Counted from the stretch's first letter, positions 1 through 9,863 are shown. The stretch: DNA of 64,000 bases from Nonlabens sp. MB-3u-79 (GCF_002831625.1 NZ_CP025116.1:1426001-1490000); one strand, 5' to 3'. Made by a program: numbers and translations. The notes: generated by a model from the sequence alone, not told the origin.

Positions 1-984
1 AAATACCTATTAGATAAACAAAGCAGATTGATCGTAAGCGTTGGTTATAGAGACGATGTAGAACAACTCGCTGCCAGTCTTACCAGAACAAATGATGTTT
101 TAGGGCGCAGTCTTGCATCAAGCGCCTTAATCAGTGCAGGAAACAATGGCAGGCTTTCTAAAATTAAATTAGGAGTGGCAGCGGTAAGTTTTGAACCGCT
201 GTACAATCTAGAATTTAGATTAGGAGCCAGTTATAGAAAAATTGAAACTGCAAACCCAGGCTTTTTTAGTTTAGATTACTTTGATACAGATGCTCCAGGA
301 GGAATAGGTTCTGAAACCAATCAAGCGGAGGTGGACTTCTCTATTACCTATAAGCCAGGTCGTAAAACGACCAACTATGGTGTGGACCGAACCATCATTA
401 ATGATGGTGCTTACCCAATACTTTTCTTAAATTATGCCCGAGGTTTTAAAGATCTTTTTAGTAGTAATTTTGATTATGATAAGGCACAGTTCTATTACAG
501 TCATCCATTTCAGATAGGGGTTTTTGGTAGATTAACAGCCCGTCTTGAAGCAGGGAAAACTTTTGGAGAAGTGCCACTGGCGTTGCTAGATGTCATTCCA
601 GGAAACCAGACCTATTTCAATATTCCCGGTTCCTTTAATACCATGAATTTTTACGAGTTTGTAACCGATGAGTACCTTATGGTGAACTTAAATCATAATT
701 TTAATGGACGTCTTTTTTCACGTATACCAGGCTTAAGAGATTTAAATTTAAGAGAATTGGTAGGTGTGAAAGCTGCCTACGGTCGCATCAGTGATGAGAA
801 TATAGCATTAAATGCAAGCGGTCTCAATTACCTCGCACCAGAAGATATTTTTTGGGAATACAGTGTAGGAGTTGGTAATATATTTAAAGTATTGCGATTA
901 GACGTCAACTTTAGAGGGGGCTACAATTACTTGCCAGATGCCAGACAAATTGCAGTGACTGGTAGTTTTGGTTTTTATTTTTAG
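1..984 (+). CDS. DUF5686-family outer-membrane beta-barrel protein, C-terminal part
   Basis: The reading frame is open from the first base, so the gene is cut by the window edge; 327 residues are visible. They alternate in beta-barrel style (for example FRLGASYRKIE, LNLRELVGVKAAYGR, LRLDVNFRGGYNY) and end in FGFYF, the terminal aromatic typical of outer-membrane barrels. The pattern matches the C-terminal barrel of Bacteroidota proteins that pair a carboxypeptidase-regulatory-like domain with DUF5686. The role of that family is not established. An internal TTG at 28 is not a real start because coding sequence continues upstream. A hairpin and a terminator follow the stop codon. Confidence 0.8.
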   Translation, partial: KYLLDKQSRLIVSVGYRDDVEQLAASLTRTNDVLGRSLASSALISAGNNGRLSKIKLGVAAVSFEPLYNLEFRLGASYRKIETANPGFFSLDYFDTDAPGGIGSETNQAEVDFSITYKPGRKTTNYGVDRTIINDGAYPILFLNYARGFKDLFSSNFDYDKAQFYYSHPFQIGVFGRLTARLEAGKTFGEVPLALLDVIPGNQTYFNIPGSFNTMNFYEFVTDEYLMVNLNHNFNGRLFSRIPGLRDLNLRELVGVKAAYGRISDENIALNASGLNYLAPEDIFWEYSVGVGNIFKVLRLDVNFRGGYNYLPDARQIAVTGSFGFYF

Positions 985-1020
985 AAACGTATTCAAACAG
1001 CATCTTTACATTGATAGGTC

Positions 1021-1040
1021 ATACCGCTGTAGAGCGGTAT
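1021..1040. repeat. Perfect 8-bp inverted repeat hairpin
   Basis: ATACCGCT-GTAG-AGCGGTAT forms an 8-bp stem with a 4-base loop in the tail downstream of the DUF5686 gene. It has no T tract and lies 18 bp before the likely terminator, so it may protect the 3' end of the transcript. This is inference from sequence only. Confidence 0.5.
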
Positions 1041-1057
1041 CGGCTGGAAATTATCTC

Positions 1058-1091
1058 AAAAACCCATTTACTTTATGTAGATGGGTTTTTT
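1058..1091 (+). terminator. Intrinsic terminator after the DUF5686 gene
   Basis: AAAACCCAT pairs with ATGGGTTTT and is followed by a run of six T, a standard intrinsic terminator in the orientation of the upstream gene. Confidence 0.8.
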
Positions 1092-1098
1092 GGTTTCC

Positions 1099-1112
1099 GC
1101 TTTCGCGAAAGC
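1099..1112. repeat. Dispersed palindrome GCTTTCGCGAAAGC (copy 1)
   Basis: Perfect 14-bp palindrome, extended here to 22 bp (TTCC...GGAA, 1095-1116). Intergenic between the DUF5686 terminator and hppA. Confidence 0.9.
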
Positions 1113-1291
1113 GGAATCACATCAATTTTTAACCAGACTTATAATTATTCAAATCGTAGTTTATTGTTATCATATCTGTATGATTAATACTGCTGTTAGT
1201 GAATATTTATTCGATTCGAAATATAGCGATCGTTTTCTTAACATTATTTTATTACTTTAGCGAGATTTAAAAACCAAATACCAACTATTTT

Positions 1292-3751
1292 ATGGAATCG
1301 TATATGATTTATTTGCCAATTCTTTTGGCAGTTTTGGGGCTAGTTTACATGCTCATTAAAAAATCCTGGGTAATGAAGCAGGATGCCGGCGACGGTAAAA
1401 TGAAAGAAATTTCAGATCACATTTATGAAGGTGCATTGGCCTTTCTAAAAGCAGAATATAAATTACTGGCCATTTTTGTGTTCGTGGTAAGTGTTCTGTT
1501 ATTTATAGTATCTCTTTTTGTTCCTTCTACCCACTGGATGATTGTTATCGCATTTATTTGTGGAGCCATATTCTCAGCTTACGCGGGAAATATAGGAATG
1601 AAAATAGCCACCAAAACAAACGTGAGAACCACACAAGCAGCTCGTACAAGTTTGCCTAAAGCCTTAGATGTTTCTTTCGGTGGAGGCATGGTAATGGGAC
1701 TAGGCGTTGCTGGTCTTGCCGTTTTAGGTTTAACAGGATTCTTTTTATTGTTCTATCATTTCTTTATGGGTGGAGAATGGACTGATAATGATGCCATGAC
1801 CGTTGTGCTTGAAACACTTGCCGGATTCTCTCTTGGAGCAGAGTCTATTGCACTTTTTGCTCGTGTAGGTGGCGGTATTTATACCAAAGCAGCTGACGTA
1901 GGTGCTGATCTTGTAGGTAAAGTAGAAGCAGGAATCCCGGAAGACGATCCACGTAATCCAGCAACTATTGCAGATAATGTAGGTGATAATGTAGGTGATG
2001 TTGCAGGAATGGGAGCAGATTTATTTGGTTCTTATGTAGCGACAATTCTAGCAGCTATGGTTCTTGGAAATTACGTAATAAAAGACATGGGTGGCAATAT
2101 CGTTAACGAAGGCTTTGGCGGTATAGGTCCTATCTTATTGCCAATGTCTATTGCTGGTGTAGGTATCATTATTTCTATGATAGGAATGATGTTGGTGCGA
2201 TTAAAAAACAAGGATGCAAAAGAAGCCCAAGTAATGGGTGCTTTAAATATTGGTAACTGGACGGCCATAGGTTTAGTAGCGCTGGCTTGTTATGGACTTT
2301 GCATGTGGATGCTTCCAGAAACCATGCAGATGAAGTTTTTTGGAGAAAATTTAGATGCAAATGGCAATGAAATACCCATGCTGGTTTCTAGAATGAATGT
2401 ATTTTATGCCACTTTAGTTGGACTCGTAGTAGGAGCAGTGATATCCTCTGTGACAGAATATTATACGGGACTAGGTAAAAAGCCTACTCTTAAAATTGTA
2501 CAACAATCTTCTACTGGTGCAGGAACAAATATTATTGCTGGTCTTGCAACCGGTATGATTTCAACTTTTCCATCCGTTTTACTCTTTGCAGCTGCCATCT
2601 GGTCGTCTTATGCTTTTGCAGGTTTCTACGGAGTGGCGCTGGCAGCAAGTGCCATGATGGCCACTACAGCAATGCAGCTAGCTATTGACGCATTCGGTCC
2701 TATAGCAGATAATGCTGGCGGTATTGCAGAGATGAGTGAACAAGACCCTATCGTGCGAGAGCGTACTGATATTTTAGACGCTGTAGGAAATACAACAGCA
2801 GCTACCGGTAAAGGATTTGCAATTGCTTCGGCAGCATTGACTTCGCTTGCTTTATTTGCAGCCTACGTAACCTTTACAGGAATAGAAGGAATTAATATTT
2901 TTAAAGCACCAGTTCTTGCGATGTTATTTGTAGGAGCAATGGTTCCTGTAGTATTTAGTGCGCTTGCTATGAATGCGGTAGGAAAAGCAGCCATGGAAAT
3001 GGTAGAAGAAGTACGACGTCAGTTTAGAGAGATTCCTGGAATCATGGAAGGTACTGGTAAACCTGAATACGATAAGTGTGTGGCAATTTCTACAAAGGCT
3101 TCTTTGAAAGAAATGATGTTGCCAGGTTTATTGACCATTGGTTTTCCATTGGTCATTGCCTTTGTACCTATGATTTTTGGTATGGATAACCTTGCTATTG
3201 CAGAGATGCTTGGTGGTTATATGGCCGGAGTTACCGTAAGTGGTGTGCTTTGGGCAATCTTTCAAAACAACGCTGGTGGCGCTTGGGATAACGCCAAAAA
3301 ATCTTTTGAAGCTGGTGTAGAAATCAATGGAGAAATGACCTATAAAGGCTCTGACGCTCATAAAGCAGCAGTGACTGGAGATACAGTCGGTGATCCTTTT
3401 AAAGATACTTCTGGACCATCTATGAATATATTGATTAAATTAACTTGTTTAATTGGTCTTGTTATAGCTCCTATTTTAGGAGGTCATGGAGAAAAAGGAC
3501 AAGCGGTATTATCAACCCCTACTCCGGTAGTACAAGAAGTAGTAGTAAATAGTAATACAAATAATACCATTCAAGATGTAGATATTCAAAAAACTACAGA
3601 TGAAGCAACTGGAATCGTGACGGCGAATGTTACTATAAAAACTAAAGTAAACGGTGCAACAGTGAGAAAAACTCATAACTTAAGTGGCACTAAAGCTGAG
3701 GTAGATGCACAAATTGCAAGAATTGATAAGGAAGTGAGTGGCTTCAAATAG
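1292..3751 (+). CDS. hppA: Membrane-bound pyrophosphatase, K+-dependent type (H+ or Na+ pumping)
   Basis: The enzyme couples pyrophosphate hydrolysis to ion export across the inner membrane. About sixteen hydrophobic segments are visible. The family's substrate motif [11 protein letters not shown] lies near residue 202, followed by [29 protein letters not shown] near residue 498 carries Ala and Gly at the two positions that mark the K+-dependent subfamily; K+-independent enzymes have Lys there. K+-dependent enzymes include both Na+ and H+ pumps, and I cannot separate these by eye. After the last membrane segment there is an extra hydrophilic tail of about 90 residues (730-819), rich in Thr, Val and Asn, that is not part of the catalytic core. 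A terminator follows. Confidence 0.95.
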   Translation: MESYMIYLPILLAVLGLVYMLIKKSWVMKQDAGDGKMKEISDHIYEGALAFLKAEYKLLAIFVFVVSVLLFIVSLFVPSTHWMIVIAFICGAIFSAYAGNIGMKIATKTNVRTTQAARTSLPKALDVSFGGGMVMGLGVAGLAVLGLTGFFLLFYHFFMGGEWTDNDAMTVVLETLAGFSLGAESIALFARVGGGIYTKAADVGADLVGKVEAGIPEDDPRNPATIADNVGDNVGDVAGMGADLFGSYVATILAAMVLGNYVIKDMGGNIVNEGFGGIGPILLPMSIAGVGIIISMIGMMLVRLKNKDAKEAQVMGALNIGNWTAIGLVALACYGLCMWMLPETMQMKFFGENLDANGNEIPMLVSRMNVFYATLVGLVVGAVISSVTEYYTGLGKKPTLKIVQQSSTGAGTNIIAGLATGMISTFPSVLLFAAAIWSSYAFAGFYGVALAASAMMATTAMQLAIDAFGPIADNAGGIAEMSEQDPIVRERTDILDAVGNTTAATGKGFAIASAALTSLALFAAYVTFTGIEGINIFKAPVLAMLFVGAMVPVVFSALAMNAVGKAAMEMVEEVRRQFREIPGIMEGTGKPEYDKCVAISTKASLKEMMLPGLLTIGFPLVIAFVPMIFGMDNLAIAEMLGGYMAGVTVSGVLWAIFQNNAGGAWDNAKKSFEAGVEINGEMTYKGSDAHKAAVTGDTVGDPFKDTSGPSMNILIKLTCLIGLVIAPILGGHGEKGQAVLSTPTPVVQEVVVNSNTNNTIQDVDIQKTTDEATGIVTANVTIKTKVNGATVRKTHNLSGTKAEVDAQIARIDKEVSGFK

Positions 3752-3771
3752 ACCAACTACCTTTTAAAATT

Positions 3772-3809
3772 AAAAACCCATTGTGATCAAGTCGCAATGG
3801 GTTTTTTTT
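3772..3809 (+). terminator. Intrinsic terminator of hppA
   Basis: AAAACCCATTG pairs with the downstream CAATGGGTTTT and runs into seven or more T. It lies 20 bp after the hppA stop. Confidence 0.85.
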
Positions 3810-3984
3810 ATGGTTAAATTCATAGAGTATATTCAGTTTTTTAAATGATGCTTTCCCATATTAGAAATATAGGCGTTCCATTTTTTGCATCTGACAAGTG
3901 CGACCAGAGGAAGGCACAATACCACCAGGCAAAAAGTGTTGGAACTGATGAAATTAATTTAAGCTTTGAAAATTAAACATAAAA

Positions 3985-4023
3985 AAAACTCTATCGAAAA
4001 CCTTGGATTCCAATAGAGTTTTA
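3985..4023 (-). terminator. Intrinsic terminator of metK
   Basis: An AAAACTCTAT / ATAGAGTTTT stem with an A tract on the plus strand, which is a T tract for minus-strand transcription coming from metK. Confidence 0.8.
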
Positions 4024-4046
4024 AATCTTATTTGAGACTTAAATAT

Positions 4047-5309
4047 TTAATCAGCTATGGCAAATGCTTTTTTTACTTGATCTACATAATCCAATTTTTC
4101 CCAAGTAAATAACTCTACTTCACGTTCTACTCTTCCATTATAGGGAGATTCAAACACTAATTTTTCTATACGTGGGGTTCTCCCCATATGACCATAAGCG
4201 GCTGTTTCAGAATAGATAGGATTTCTTAATTTCAATCGAGACTCTATAGCTGCGGGACGCATGTCAAATATTTCAGCAACTTTTTTTGAAATCTCTCCGT
4301 CGGTAAGATTTACTGTTGAAGTTCCATAAGTAAAAACGTTGATAGAAGTAGGCTCTACCACACCTATCGCATAAGAAACCTGGACCAATACTTCTGTCGC
4401 AAGTCCTGCAGCTACTAAGTTTTTTGCAACATGACGAGAAGCATAGGCAGCACTTCTATCTACTTTTGAAGGGTCTTTTCCAGAAAAAGCACCACCACCG
4501 TGAGCACCTTTACCACCATAAGTGTCTACAATGATCTTACGACCTGTAAGTCCGGTATCACCATGTGGGCCACCGATAACAAATTTACCGGTAGGATTGA
4601 TATGGTAGGTAATGTCATCATTAAACAATTTCTGCGCATAAGCAGGAAGCAATTCTTTGACACGAGGGATCAGGATCTCAAGAAGATCTTTTTTGATTTG
4701 TGCCAGCATCGCGTGGTCATCATCATTAAAATCATCGTGTTGTGTGGAAATAACAATGGCCTCGATACGCTGGGGGATATTATCATCACTGTATTCAATG
4801 GTTACTTGTGATTTTGCATCTGGGCGCAAATAGGTAATGTCCTTCATTTCACGTCTTAATGCCGCTAACTCGATAAGGATCTTGTGAGAAATATCTAATG
4901 CAAGTGGCATGTAATTCTCTGTCTCGTGGGTTGCATAACCGAACATCATGCCTTGGTCTCCGGCACCTTGCTCTTCCTTAGTTGCACGATCTACGCCTTG
5001 GTTGATGTCTGGTGATTGCTCGTGAATCAAAGAAATGACCCCACAGGAATCACCAGAAAACTGATAAGCTCCTTTGGTGTAACCTATTTTATTGATCACA
5101 TCTCGAGCAATTTGAGCTGCGTCCACATAGGTATTGGATTTTACTTCACCGGCAAGCACTACCTGTCCAGTAGTTACAAGGGTTTCACAAGCAACCTTTG
5201 ATTCTGGGTCAAAAGCTAAAAAATTATCTAATAAAGCATCACTGATCTGGTCAGCAACTTTGTCTGGATGTCCTTCACTAACGGACTCTGATGTAAATAA
5301 GTAGGGCAT
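4047..5309 (-). CDS. metK: S-adenosylmethionine synthase
   Basis: Makes S-adenosylmethionine from methionine and ATP in the cytoplasm. The 420 residues contain the family signatures [11 protein letters not shown] at the N terminus (ATP and metal binding), [12 protein letters not shown], and the glycine-rich block [18 protein letters not shown]. Length is slightly above the roughly 385 residues usual for bacterial MetK, as expected for Bacteroidota forms. ATG at 5309 immediately precedes the conserved [16 protein letters not shown] and is the only sensible start. The leader carries a candidate SAM-II-like riboswitch and one dispersed palindrome 11 bp before the start. The gene is divergent from the methionine biosynthesis operon. 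Confidence 0.97.
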   Translation of the reverse strand: MPYLFTSESVSEGHPDKVADQISDALLDNFLAFDPESKVACETLVTTGQVVLAGEVKSNTYVDAAQIARDVINKIGYTKGAYQFSGDSCGVISLIHEQSPDINQGVDRATKEEQGAGDQGMMFGYATHETENYMPLALDISHKILIELAALRREMKDITYLRPDAKSQVTIEYSDDNIPQRIEAIVISTQHDDFNDDDHAMLAQIKKDLLEILIPRVKELLPAYAQKLFNDDITYHINPTGKFVIGGPHGDTGLTGRKIIVDTYGGKGAHGGGAFSGKDPSKVDRSAAYASRHVAKNLVAAGLATEVLVQVSYAIGVVEPTSINVFTYGTSTVNLTDGEISKKVAEIFDMRPAAIESRLKLRNPIYSETAAYGHMGRTPRIEKLVFESPYNGRVEREVELFTWEKLDYVDQVKKAFAIAD

Positions 5310-5320
5310 TTTATAGTTGC

Positions 5321-5334
5321 GCTTTCGCGAAAGC
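5321..5334. repeat. Dispersed palindrome GCTTTCGCGAAAGC (copy 2)
   Basis: Perfect copy in the metK leader, 11 bp upstream of the ATG, preceded on the plus strand by ATAGTTG. A hairpin here could affect metK translation initiation (inference). Confidence 0.9.
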
Positions 5335-5473
5335 GAAACAAAAACAAACTAATTTTTTAAGATGAACCATCTATTCAATATAGGACCATCTTTTTAAAAC
5401 TCGCTTGAATCGTAAAACCTCGCGTGATTAATAATAAAAGAAGATAAACGTGGCTGTATTGTTTTGCGCAGTA

Positions 5474-5549
5474 CACTGTTTTAGCGTTTTATGTCTCGAA
5501 TCTAATTTCGGGACGAGGTCGCAAGCAGCCAAATCTTTCCTCTTTAATG
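5474..5549 (-). ncRNA. Candidate SAM-II-like riboswitch in the metK leader (extended loop)
   Basis: Read on the minus strand, the leader holds the SAM-II hallmarks in order. First comes a GAGG...CCTC stem enclosing GATTTGG and GCTTGCGA, compared with GATTTG and GCTTGCA in known SAM-II aptamers. Then comes a small hairpin in the third loop (GTCCCGAA paired with TTCGAGAC, one mismatch), and finally CGCTAAAACAG. The 3' CAG can pair with CTG in the first loop, the pseudoknot expected for this class. The inserted hairpin fits the long-loop SAM-II variant reported from Bacteroidota. Transcription from the candidate promoter at 5555-5562 would start at the aptamer's first base. Confidence 0.7.
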
Positions 5550-5554
5550 AAGTA

Positions 5555-5562
5555 CAAATGTA
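5555..5562 (-). promoter_or_regulatory. Candidate metK promoter, -7 element TACATTTG
   Basis: On the minus strand TACATTTG fits TAnnTTTG exactly. TTGG lies 24 bp upstream (5586-5589), slightly wider than the usual 17-23 bp. A start site near 5549 gives a leader of about 240 nt containing the SAM-II-like element. Confidence 0.5.
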
Positions 5563-6009
5563 ATAAATGTAATCCTTTATTAATACCAATGGTATAGGAT
5601 TATTAACATCTACCATAATAAGATCTTATAACCAGAGTTGATATACGTCACTTTAAATGATGTAGTATGGAATCAGACGCGCTCTTTACGAGAGCCGCAG
5701 TTAATTAAAATCATTACATTATTCAGGAATCTGAGGCTTCGGCCGATGTCCTGAACACCCACTTGTTATTTTTTATTTTACAGCATCTAAGCAGAGCAAT
5801 AAGGCTGAAGCTTCAACTCTTTAGGACTATGAATGTTGATTTTAGAGCAAAGGAATAATTAAATATGATACTGTAAGTAGTTTATAAATCAATGGATTAG
5901 ACTCTAATAATCCAATACCCTATAAAATAAATAGGATAAAAAACTCTTAAAAATTTGGAAAGAACAAATAGTTTTCTGAATCTTTACATCAACGTTCATA
6001 ACCTTACTG
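5563..6009. other. Intergenic region between divergent metK and metY leaders
   Basis: No credible coding sequence. The one notable structure is a hairpin at 5722-5755: TTCAGGA pairs with TCCTGAA, ATC with GAT, and the tip is GGC-TTCG-GCC, a stable UUCG-type tetraloop. Less regular T-rich sequence follows. The hairpin could terminate a short transcript or be the remnant of a structured RNA; I cannot decide. Confidence 0.4.
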
Positions 6010-6131
6010 AAATTATCAAGAAAGGACGAGGGATCAGACCCATCGACTCCTTAGCAACCCTTTATTTATCTCAACAATAAATGAAGAAGGTGCTAATTTC
6101 TGCTCACAGCTTTTGTGAGACTAGATGATGC
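6010..6131 (+). ncRNA. SAM-I riboswitch (S box) leading metY-metX-hom
   Basis: The sequence follows the SAM-I consensus closely: ATTATCAAGAAAGG, GAGGGATCAGACCC, CTCCTTAGCAACCC, then AAGGTGCTAATTTC. Closing helix P1 is ATTATC (6012-6017) with GATGAT (6124-6129), including one wobble pair. A last hairpin, CTCACAG...TTGTGAG, lies at 6104-6120. The aptamer begins about 420 bp before metY. No clear intrinsic terminator with a T tract is seen between aptamer and gene, so control may act on translation or through a terminator I do not recognise. Confidence 0.9.
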
Positions 6132-6427
6132 AAACAATAGTAGGTTCATACGACCACAAGTTTCTTTTTTGATTTTTATTTCTGAGCCATTGCTCGGGAA
6201 CTAAATCTGTATTTCTAGATTGTTTTGAGCTTTATATCAGTTTAATGACGGTATGACGCGTTTAAATTTTCTCATTTCTCGTCTTATTTACAGTTCTCAA
6301 TTTCCATAGCCACGGCTATTTAACTTGTTGACCGCTTTATAAGACAAAAAAGCAAGATCGTTTTCTCCACACCATCCCATTGTTAAAATGATATGATTTA
6401 GATTTTAATTTTTAAAAGAAACTTATT

Positions 6428-7717
6428 ATGTCTCAAAAATTTTCAACAAATGCACTTCATGCAGGTCATGATGTAAAAAACAACGGTGGCACCAGAGCGG
6501 TTCCATTGTATCAATCCACTAGTTATGTGTTCAAGAACAGTGACCACGCAGCAAATCTTTTTGCACTGGTTGAGCCTGGATACATTTACACAAGAATTAA
6601 TAATCCTACGGTAGATGTGCTCGAGCAACGTCTTGCAGCACTGGAAGGAGGAATAGCTGCAGTGGCAACCGCTTCTGGAACCAGTGCCATTTCTACCACT
6701 TTGTTAACGCTTTTGCGTGCTGGTGATCATATCGTTGCGAGTAATTCCCTTTATGGCGGCACCTTCAACTTGCTGTCAGTGACCTTACCTCGTTTAGGAA
6801 TTACAACCACCTTTGTGAATCCCAATGATGAGGATGCTTTTACAAGCGCCATACAAGAAAATACCCGTGCCATTTTTGTGGAGTCTCTTGGAAATCCAAA
6901 ACTAGACGTGCTCGATCTTAAGAAAATCAGTGCACAAGCAAAAACAGCCCGTGTTCCTCTTATAGTAGATAATACCGTTGCAACTCCTTACTTGTTAAAT
7001 CCAATTGAGTATGGAGCAAATATTGTAATCCATTCACTTACTAAATACATCAATGGTAATGGAACAGCATTGGGTGGTATTATTATAGATGCAGGAACCT
7101 TTGACTGGACCAATGGCAAATTTCCAGAATTTACGGAACCTAGTGCTGGATATCACGGATTAATCTACAGTGAAGCACTGGAAGCGGCAGCTTTTATTGC
7201 CAAAGTACGTATTGAAGGATTACGTGACCTGGGTGGAGCGATATCACCTTTTAATGCTTGGCAAATTATTCAAGGCCTAGAAACTTTGTCTTTAAGAATG
7301 GATAAACATTCTAAAAGCGCACTGGAACTAGCTCAATGGTTACAATCTAAAGAAGAAGTAGAATGGGTCAATTATCCAGGGTTAGAAACTAGTGACTACT
7401 ACGGCCTAGCAAAAGAGTATTTGCCTAAAGGGCAAAGCGGTATTGTCACTTTTGGCGTAAAAGGAGGCTATGAAATTGCAAAACAAGTCGTGGACAGCAC
7501 CAAAGTGTTTTCCTTACTGGCTAACATAGGAGACAGCAAATCATTGATCATCCATCCGGCGAGTACTACACACCAGCAATTAAAAGAGGAAGATCAATTA
7601 AGTACTGGGGTGACTAAAGACTTGATCAGGCTTTCTGTAGGTCTGGAGGATCTAACGGATCTCACTGCAGATTTAGAACAAGCATTTGCGGTTATTGATA
7701 AAAAAATTCTGGCGTAG
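6428..7717 (+). CDS. metY: O-acetylhomoserine sulfhydrylase
   Basis: A PLP enzyme of the Cys/Met metabolism family that makes homocysteine from O-acetylhomoserine and sulfide. At 429 residues it has the length of MetY rather than MetB or MetC (about 380-400). Seen are the N-terminal FSTNALHAG, YTRINNPTVDVLEQRLAALEG, the cofactor region SGTSAI, and the PLP lysine in HSLTKYINGNG near residue 206. It is first in an operon behind a SAM-I riboswitch. The next gene starts directly after its stop codon. Confidence 0.95.
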   Translation: MSQKFSTNALHAGHDVKNNGGTRAVPLYQSTSYVFKNSDHAANLFALVEPGYIYTRINNPTVDVLEQRLAALEGGIAAVATASGTSAISTTLLTLLRAGDHIVASNSLYGGTFNLLSVTLPRLGITTTFVNPNDEDAFTSAIQENTRAIFVESLGNPKLDVLDLKKISAQAKTARVPLIVDNTVATPYLLNPIEYGANIVIHSLTKYINGNGTALGGIIIDAGTFDWTNGKFPEFTEPSAGYHGLIYSEALEAAAFIAKVRIEGLRDLGGAISPFNAWQIIQGLETLSLRMDKHSKSALELAQWLQSKEEVEWVNYPGLETSDYYGLAKEYLPKGQSGIVTFGVKGGYEIAKQVVDSTKVFSLLANIGDSKSLIIHPASTTHQQLKEEDQLSTGVTKDLIRLSVGLEDLTDLTADLEQAFAVIDKKILA

Positions 7718-8734
7718 ATGACTCGTAGGTTAAAATATATCGAGCTTCCTGATTTTAAATTAAAGTCGGGAAAAGCACAAGATATTAGTGTTTCCTATCA
7801 GATTTTTGGGCGTGCGTTGCATACGGCGCCCATTATTCTGGTCAACCATGCGCTCACAGGGAATTCTTCTGTGACAGAATGGTGGAGCGACTTAATAGGT
7901 GAGGGAAAAGTGATTGATACGACCCATTTCACAATAGTGGCTTTTGATATACCTGGGAATGGTTTTGATGGAGTTATAGATCATTTGATCTTTAATTATC
8001 AAGATTGGACCTTGTTTGATGTGGGTTCCGCTTTCGCGAAAGCGCTACAATTATTAAAAATCTCATTTATAGATCTAGCAATTGGGGGAAGCATAGGAGG
8101 TGCCTTATTATGGGAAATGCTAGCGCAACAACCTGAATTATTTGGGACTATCGTACCTATCGCTGCAGACTGGAAAGCAACCGACTGGATTATAGCTTGT
8201 TGTCATATTCAAGAATCTATTCTTACTACATCAAGCAAACCTGTAGAAGTGGCTAGACAACATGCGATGACTTTTTATAGGTCACCACAAGGATTGCGCT
8301 ATAAATTTAAAAGGAGTAAGGAAAATACCGCTTTTAAGGTCCAAGAATGGTTGGGTTTCCATGGTGTCGAATTAAAAAAGCGATTTTCATTACCTGCCTA
8401 TAGATTGTTAAACCAATTATTATCTAGTGCCAATGCCGCTATTGATAGGGATGAAAATATAGTCGCAACTATCGCTGCTTCTCAAACAGCCATCGAGTTA
8501 GTTGCTATAGATACGGACGGGTTTTTTGTCGCTGATGAAGATCGCATGACTTATGGCTTATTGAAAGAAGAAAGAGATATTAATTATCATGAAATTTCTT
8601 CCCTACATGGCCACGATGCCTTCCTGATCGAACACGATCAAGTAAAGAAGATTCTTTTTGAGGTCATACAAAACCGACTGTCTAAAACTTCAAAAACCAT
8701 ATGTAATAATATCAGCACACTACAACGTATTTAG
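7718..8734 (+). CDS. metX: MetX-like homoserine O-acetyltransferase family protein (alpha/beta hydrolase)
   Basis: Alpha/beta-hydrolase fold with an oxyanion region (NHALTGNSS), a nucleophile elbow GGSIGGALLWE (Ser near residue 125), a late acidic segment (AIDTDGFF) and the catalytic His in SSLHGHDAF. This is the order seen in homoserine acyltransferases of the MetX type. It would acylate homoserine for MetY, the next enzyme. The ATG directly follows the metY stop (TAGATG) and its own stop overlaps the start of hom, so the three genes are co-translated. A dispersed palindrome lies in frame (8030-8043) and encodes AFAKA. Acetyl versus succinyl specificity cannot be settled here. Confidence 0.85.
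   Translation: MTRRLKYIELPDFKLKSGKAQDISVSYQIFGRALHTAPIILVNHALTGNSSVTEWWSDLIGEGKVIDTTHFTIVAFDIPGNGFDGVIDHLIFNYQDWTLFDVGSAFAKALQLLKISFIDLAIGGSIGGALLWEMLAQQPELFGTIVPIAADWKATDWIIACCHIQESILTTSSKPVEVARQHAMTFYRSPQGLRYKFKRSKENTAFKVQEWLGFHGVELKKRFSLPAYRLLNQLLSSANAAIDRDENIVATIAASQTAIELVAIDTDGFFVADEDRMTYGLLKEERDINYHEISSLHGHDAFLIEHDQVKKILFEVIQNRLSKTSKTICNNISTLQRI
8030..8043. repeat. Dispersed palindrome in metX (copy 3)
   Basis: Perfect copy inside the coding sequence, read as Ala-Phe-Ala-Lys-Ala within GSAFAKALQ. Confidence 0.9.
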
Positions 8735-9843
8735 TGAGCTATCTAAAACTGAATAATTTGAAAAAAATACACTTATATATATTTGGAATCGGGAACGTGG
8801 GAAGTACCTTGATTGATCAAGTACTCCAGTCGCATTCCTTTTTTAAACAGCAACACGGTATAGACTTGAGAATCGTAGGGCTTGCCAATTCCAAACGAGT
8901 TTTATTGGATATAGAAGGAATTTCTAAGAACTGGAAAGAAGACTTTGGCAATTTATCTGAAGCTCGAGAAGCAGATAGTTTTTATAAGGTTTCCAATCTT
9001 TATGACACCACTAAAATCGCTGTAGATGCAACGGCAAGTAAAGAGGTTTCTCAGTTCTATCCAGAGCTTTTAGAAAATGATTTCAATATCGTAACGGCTA
9101 ATAAAATTGCCAATACCTTGTCACAAGAATTCTACGATTTGATACGGTCATTATTAATCAAAAAGAACTTGTGCTTTGAATATGAAACTAACGTGGGTGC
9201 AGGATTACCGATAGTTCAATCAGTTCATGATTTGTACAGTAGCGGGGAGCAATTATTTGCCGTAAATGGTGTTTTTTCTGGTTCTTTGAGCTACATCTTT
9301 AATCGTTTTAGTAAAGAACAAAGACCATTTTCTGAGATCGTTATCGATGCCTTAAAGGGCGGTTATACAGAGCCAGACCCTAGAGAAGATCTCTCTGGGA
9401 ATGATGTAGCAAGAAAGTTATTGGTTCTAGCTCGTGAAGCAGGATTAAAGCTGGAGTTTGATGATATAGAGGTAGAAAACTTGGTCATTCCATCACTGAG
9501 AACATCCTCCTTACATCAGTTTTTAGATGAGCTAAAACAACTAGACTCCGTTTTGCAAGAAAAGAAGGAGTCTTTAAAAGGCGGGGAAGTACTCAGGCAT
9601 TTAGGCGAATTGGACGTTCTTAATAAAAAACTTAAGGTATCGCTTAAGGCAGTAAAAGAAGAAAGTCCTGCTGGTCAGTTAAAAGGCAGCGATGGCTTTT
9701 TTGAAATTTATTCAGAAAGTTATGCGGCAAACCCTTTAGTGATCAAAGGTGCTGGCGCTGGAAAGGCGGTGACTGCTCGAGGTTTGTTATCTGATATTAT
9801 CAAGGTGAGTAAAGCGACTCAGGAAGTTTTAGTGTTTAGATAA
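8734..9843 (+). CDS. hom: Homoserine dehydrogenase
   Basis: Reduces aspartate semialdehyde to homoserine and so feeds MetX. The dinucleotide fold FGIGNVGSTL lies near residue 18. Other family landmarks are VTANKIAN, YETNVGAGLPI, GVFSGSLSYIF, the catalytic block KGGYTEPDPREDLSGNDVAR, and the C-terminal KGAGAGKAVTARGLLSD. There is no aspartokinase domain (369 residues, monofunctional). The start is GTG, overlapping the metX TAG by one base (TAGTG); no ATG is available nearby. A perfect 38-bp palindrome follows the stop. Confidence 0.93.
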   Translation: MSYLKLNNLKKIHLYIFGIGNVGSTLIDQVLQSHSFFKQQHGIDLRIVGLANSKRVLLDIEGISKNWKEDFGNLSEAREADSFYKVSNLYDTTKIAVDATASKEVSQFYPELLENDFNIVTANKIANTLSQEFYDLIRSLLIKKNLCFEYETNVGAGLPIVQSVHDLYSSGEQLFAVNGVFSGSLSYIFNRFSKEQRPFSEIVIDALKGGYTEPDPREDLSGNDVARKLLVLAREAGLKLEFDDIEVENLVIPSLRTSSLHQFLDELKQLDSVLQEKKESLKGGEVLRHLGELDVLNKKLKVSLKAVKEESPAGQLKGSDGFFEIYSESYAANPLVIKGAGAGKAVTARGLLSDIIKVSKATQEVLVFR

Positions 9844-9863
9844 TTTAAATGGGTCAAGGGAGT

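Noticed and set aside
5428..5616. 62-codon frame on the minus strand upstream of metK
   Set aside because: It overlaps the SAM-II-like leader and the candidate promoter and has no protein family signal; the conserved RNA blocks explain the sequence better.
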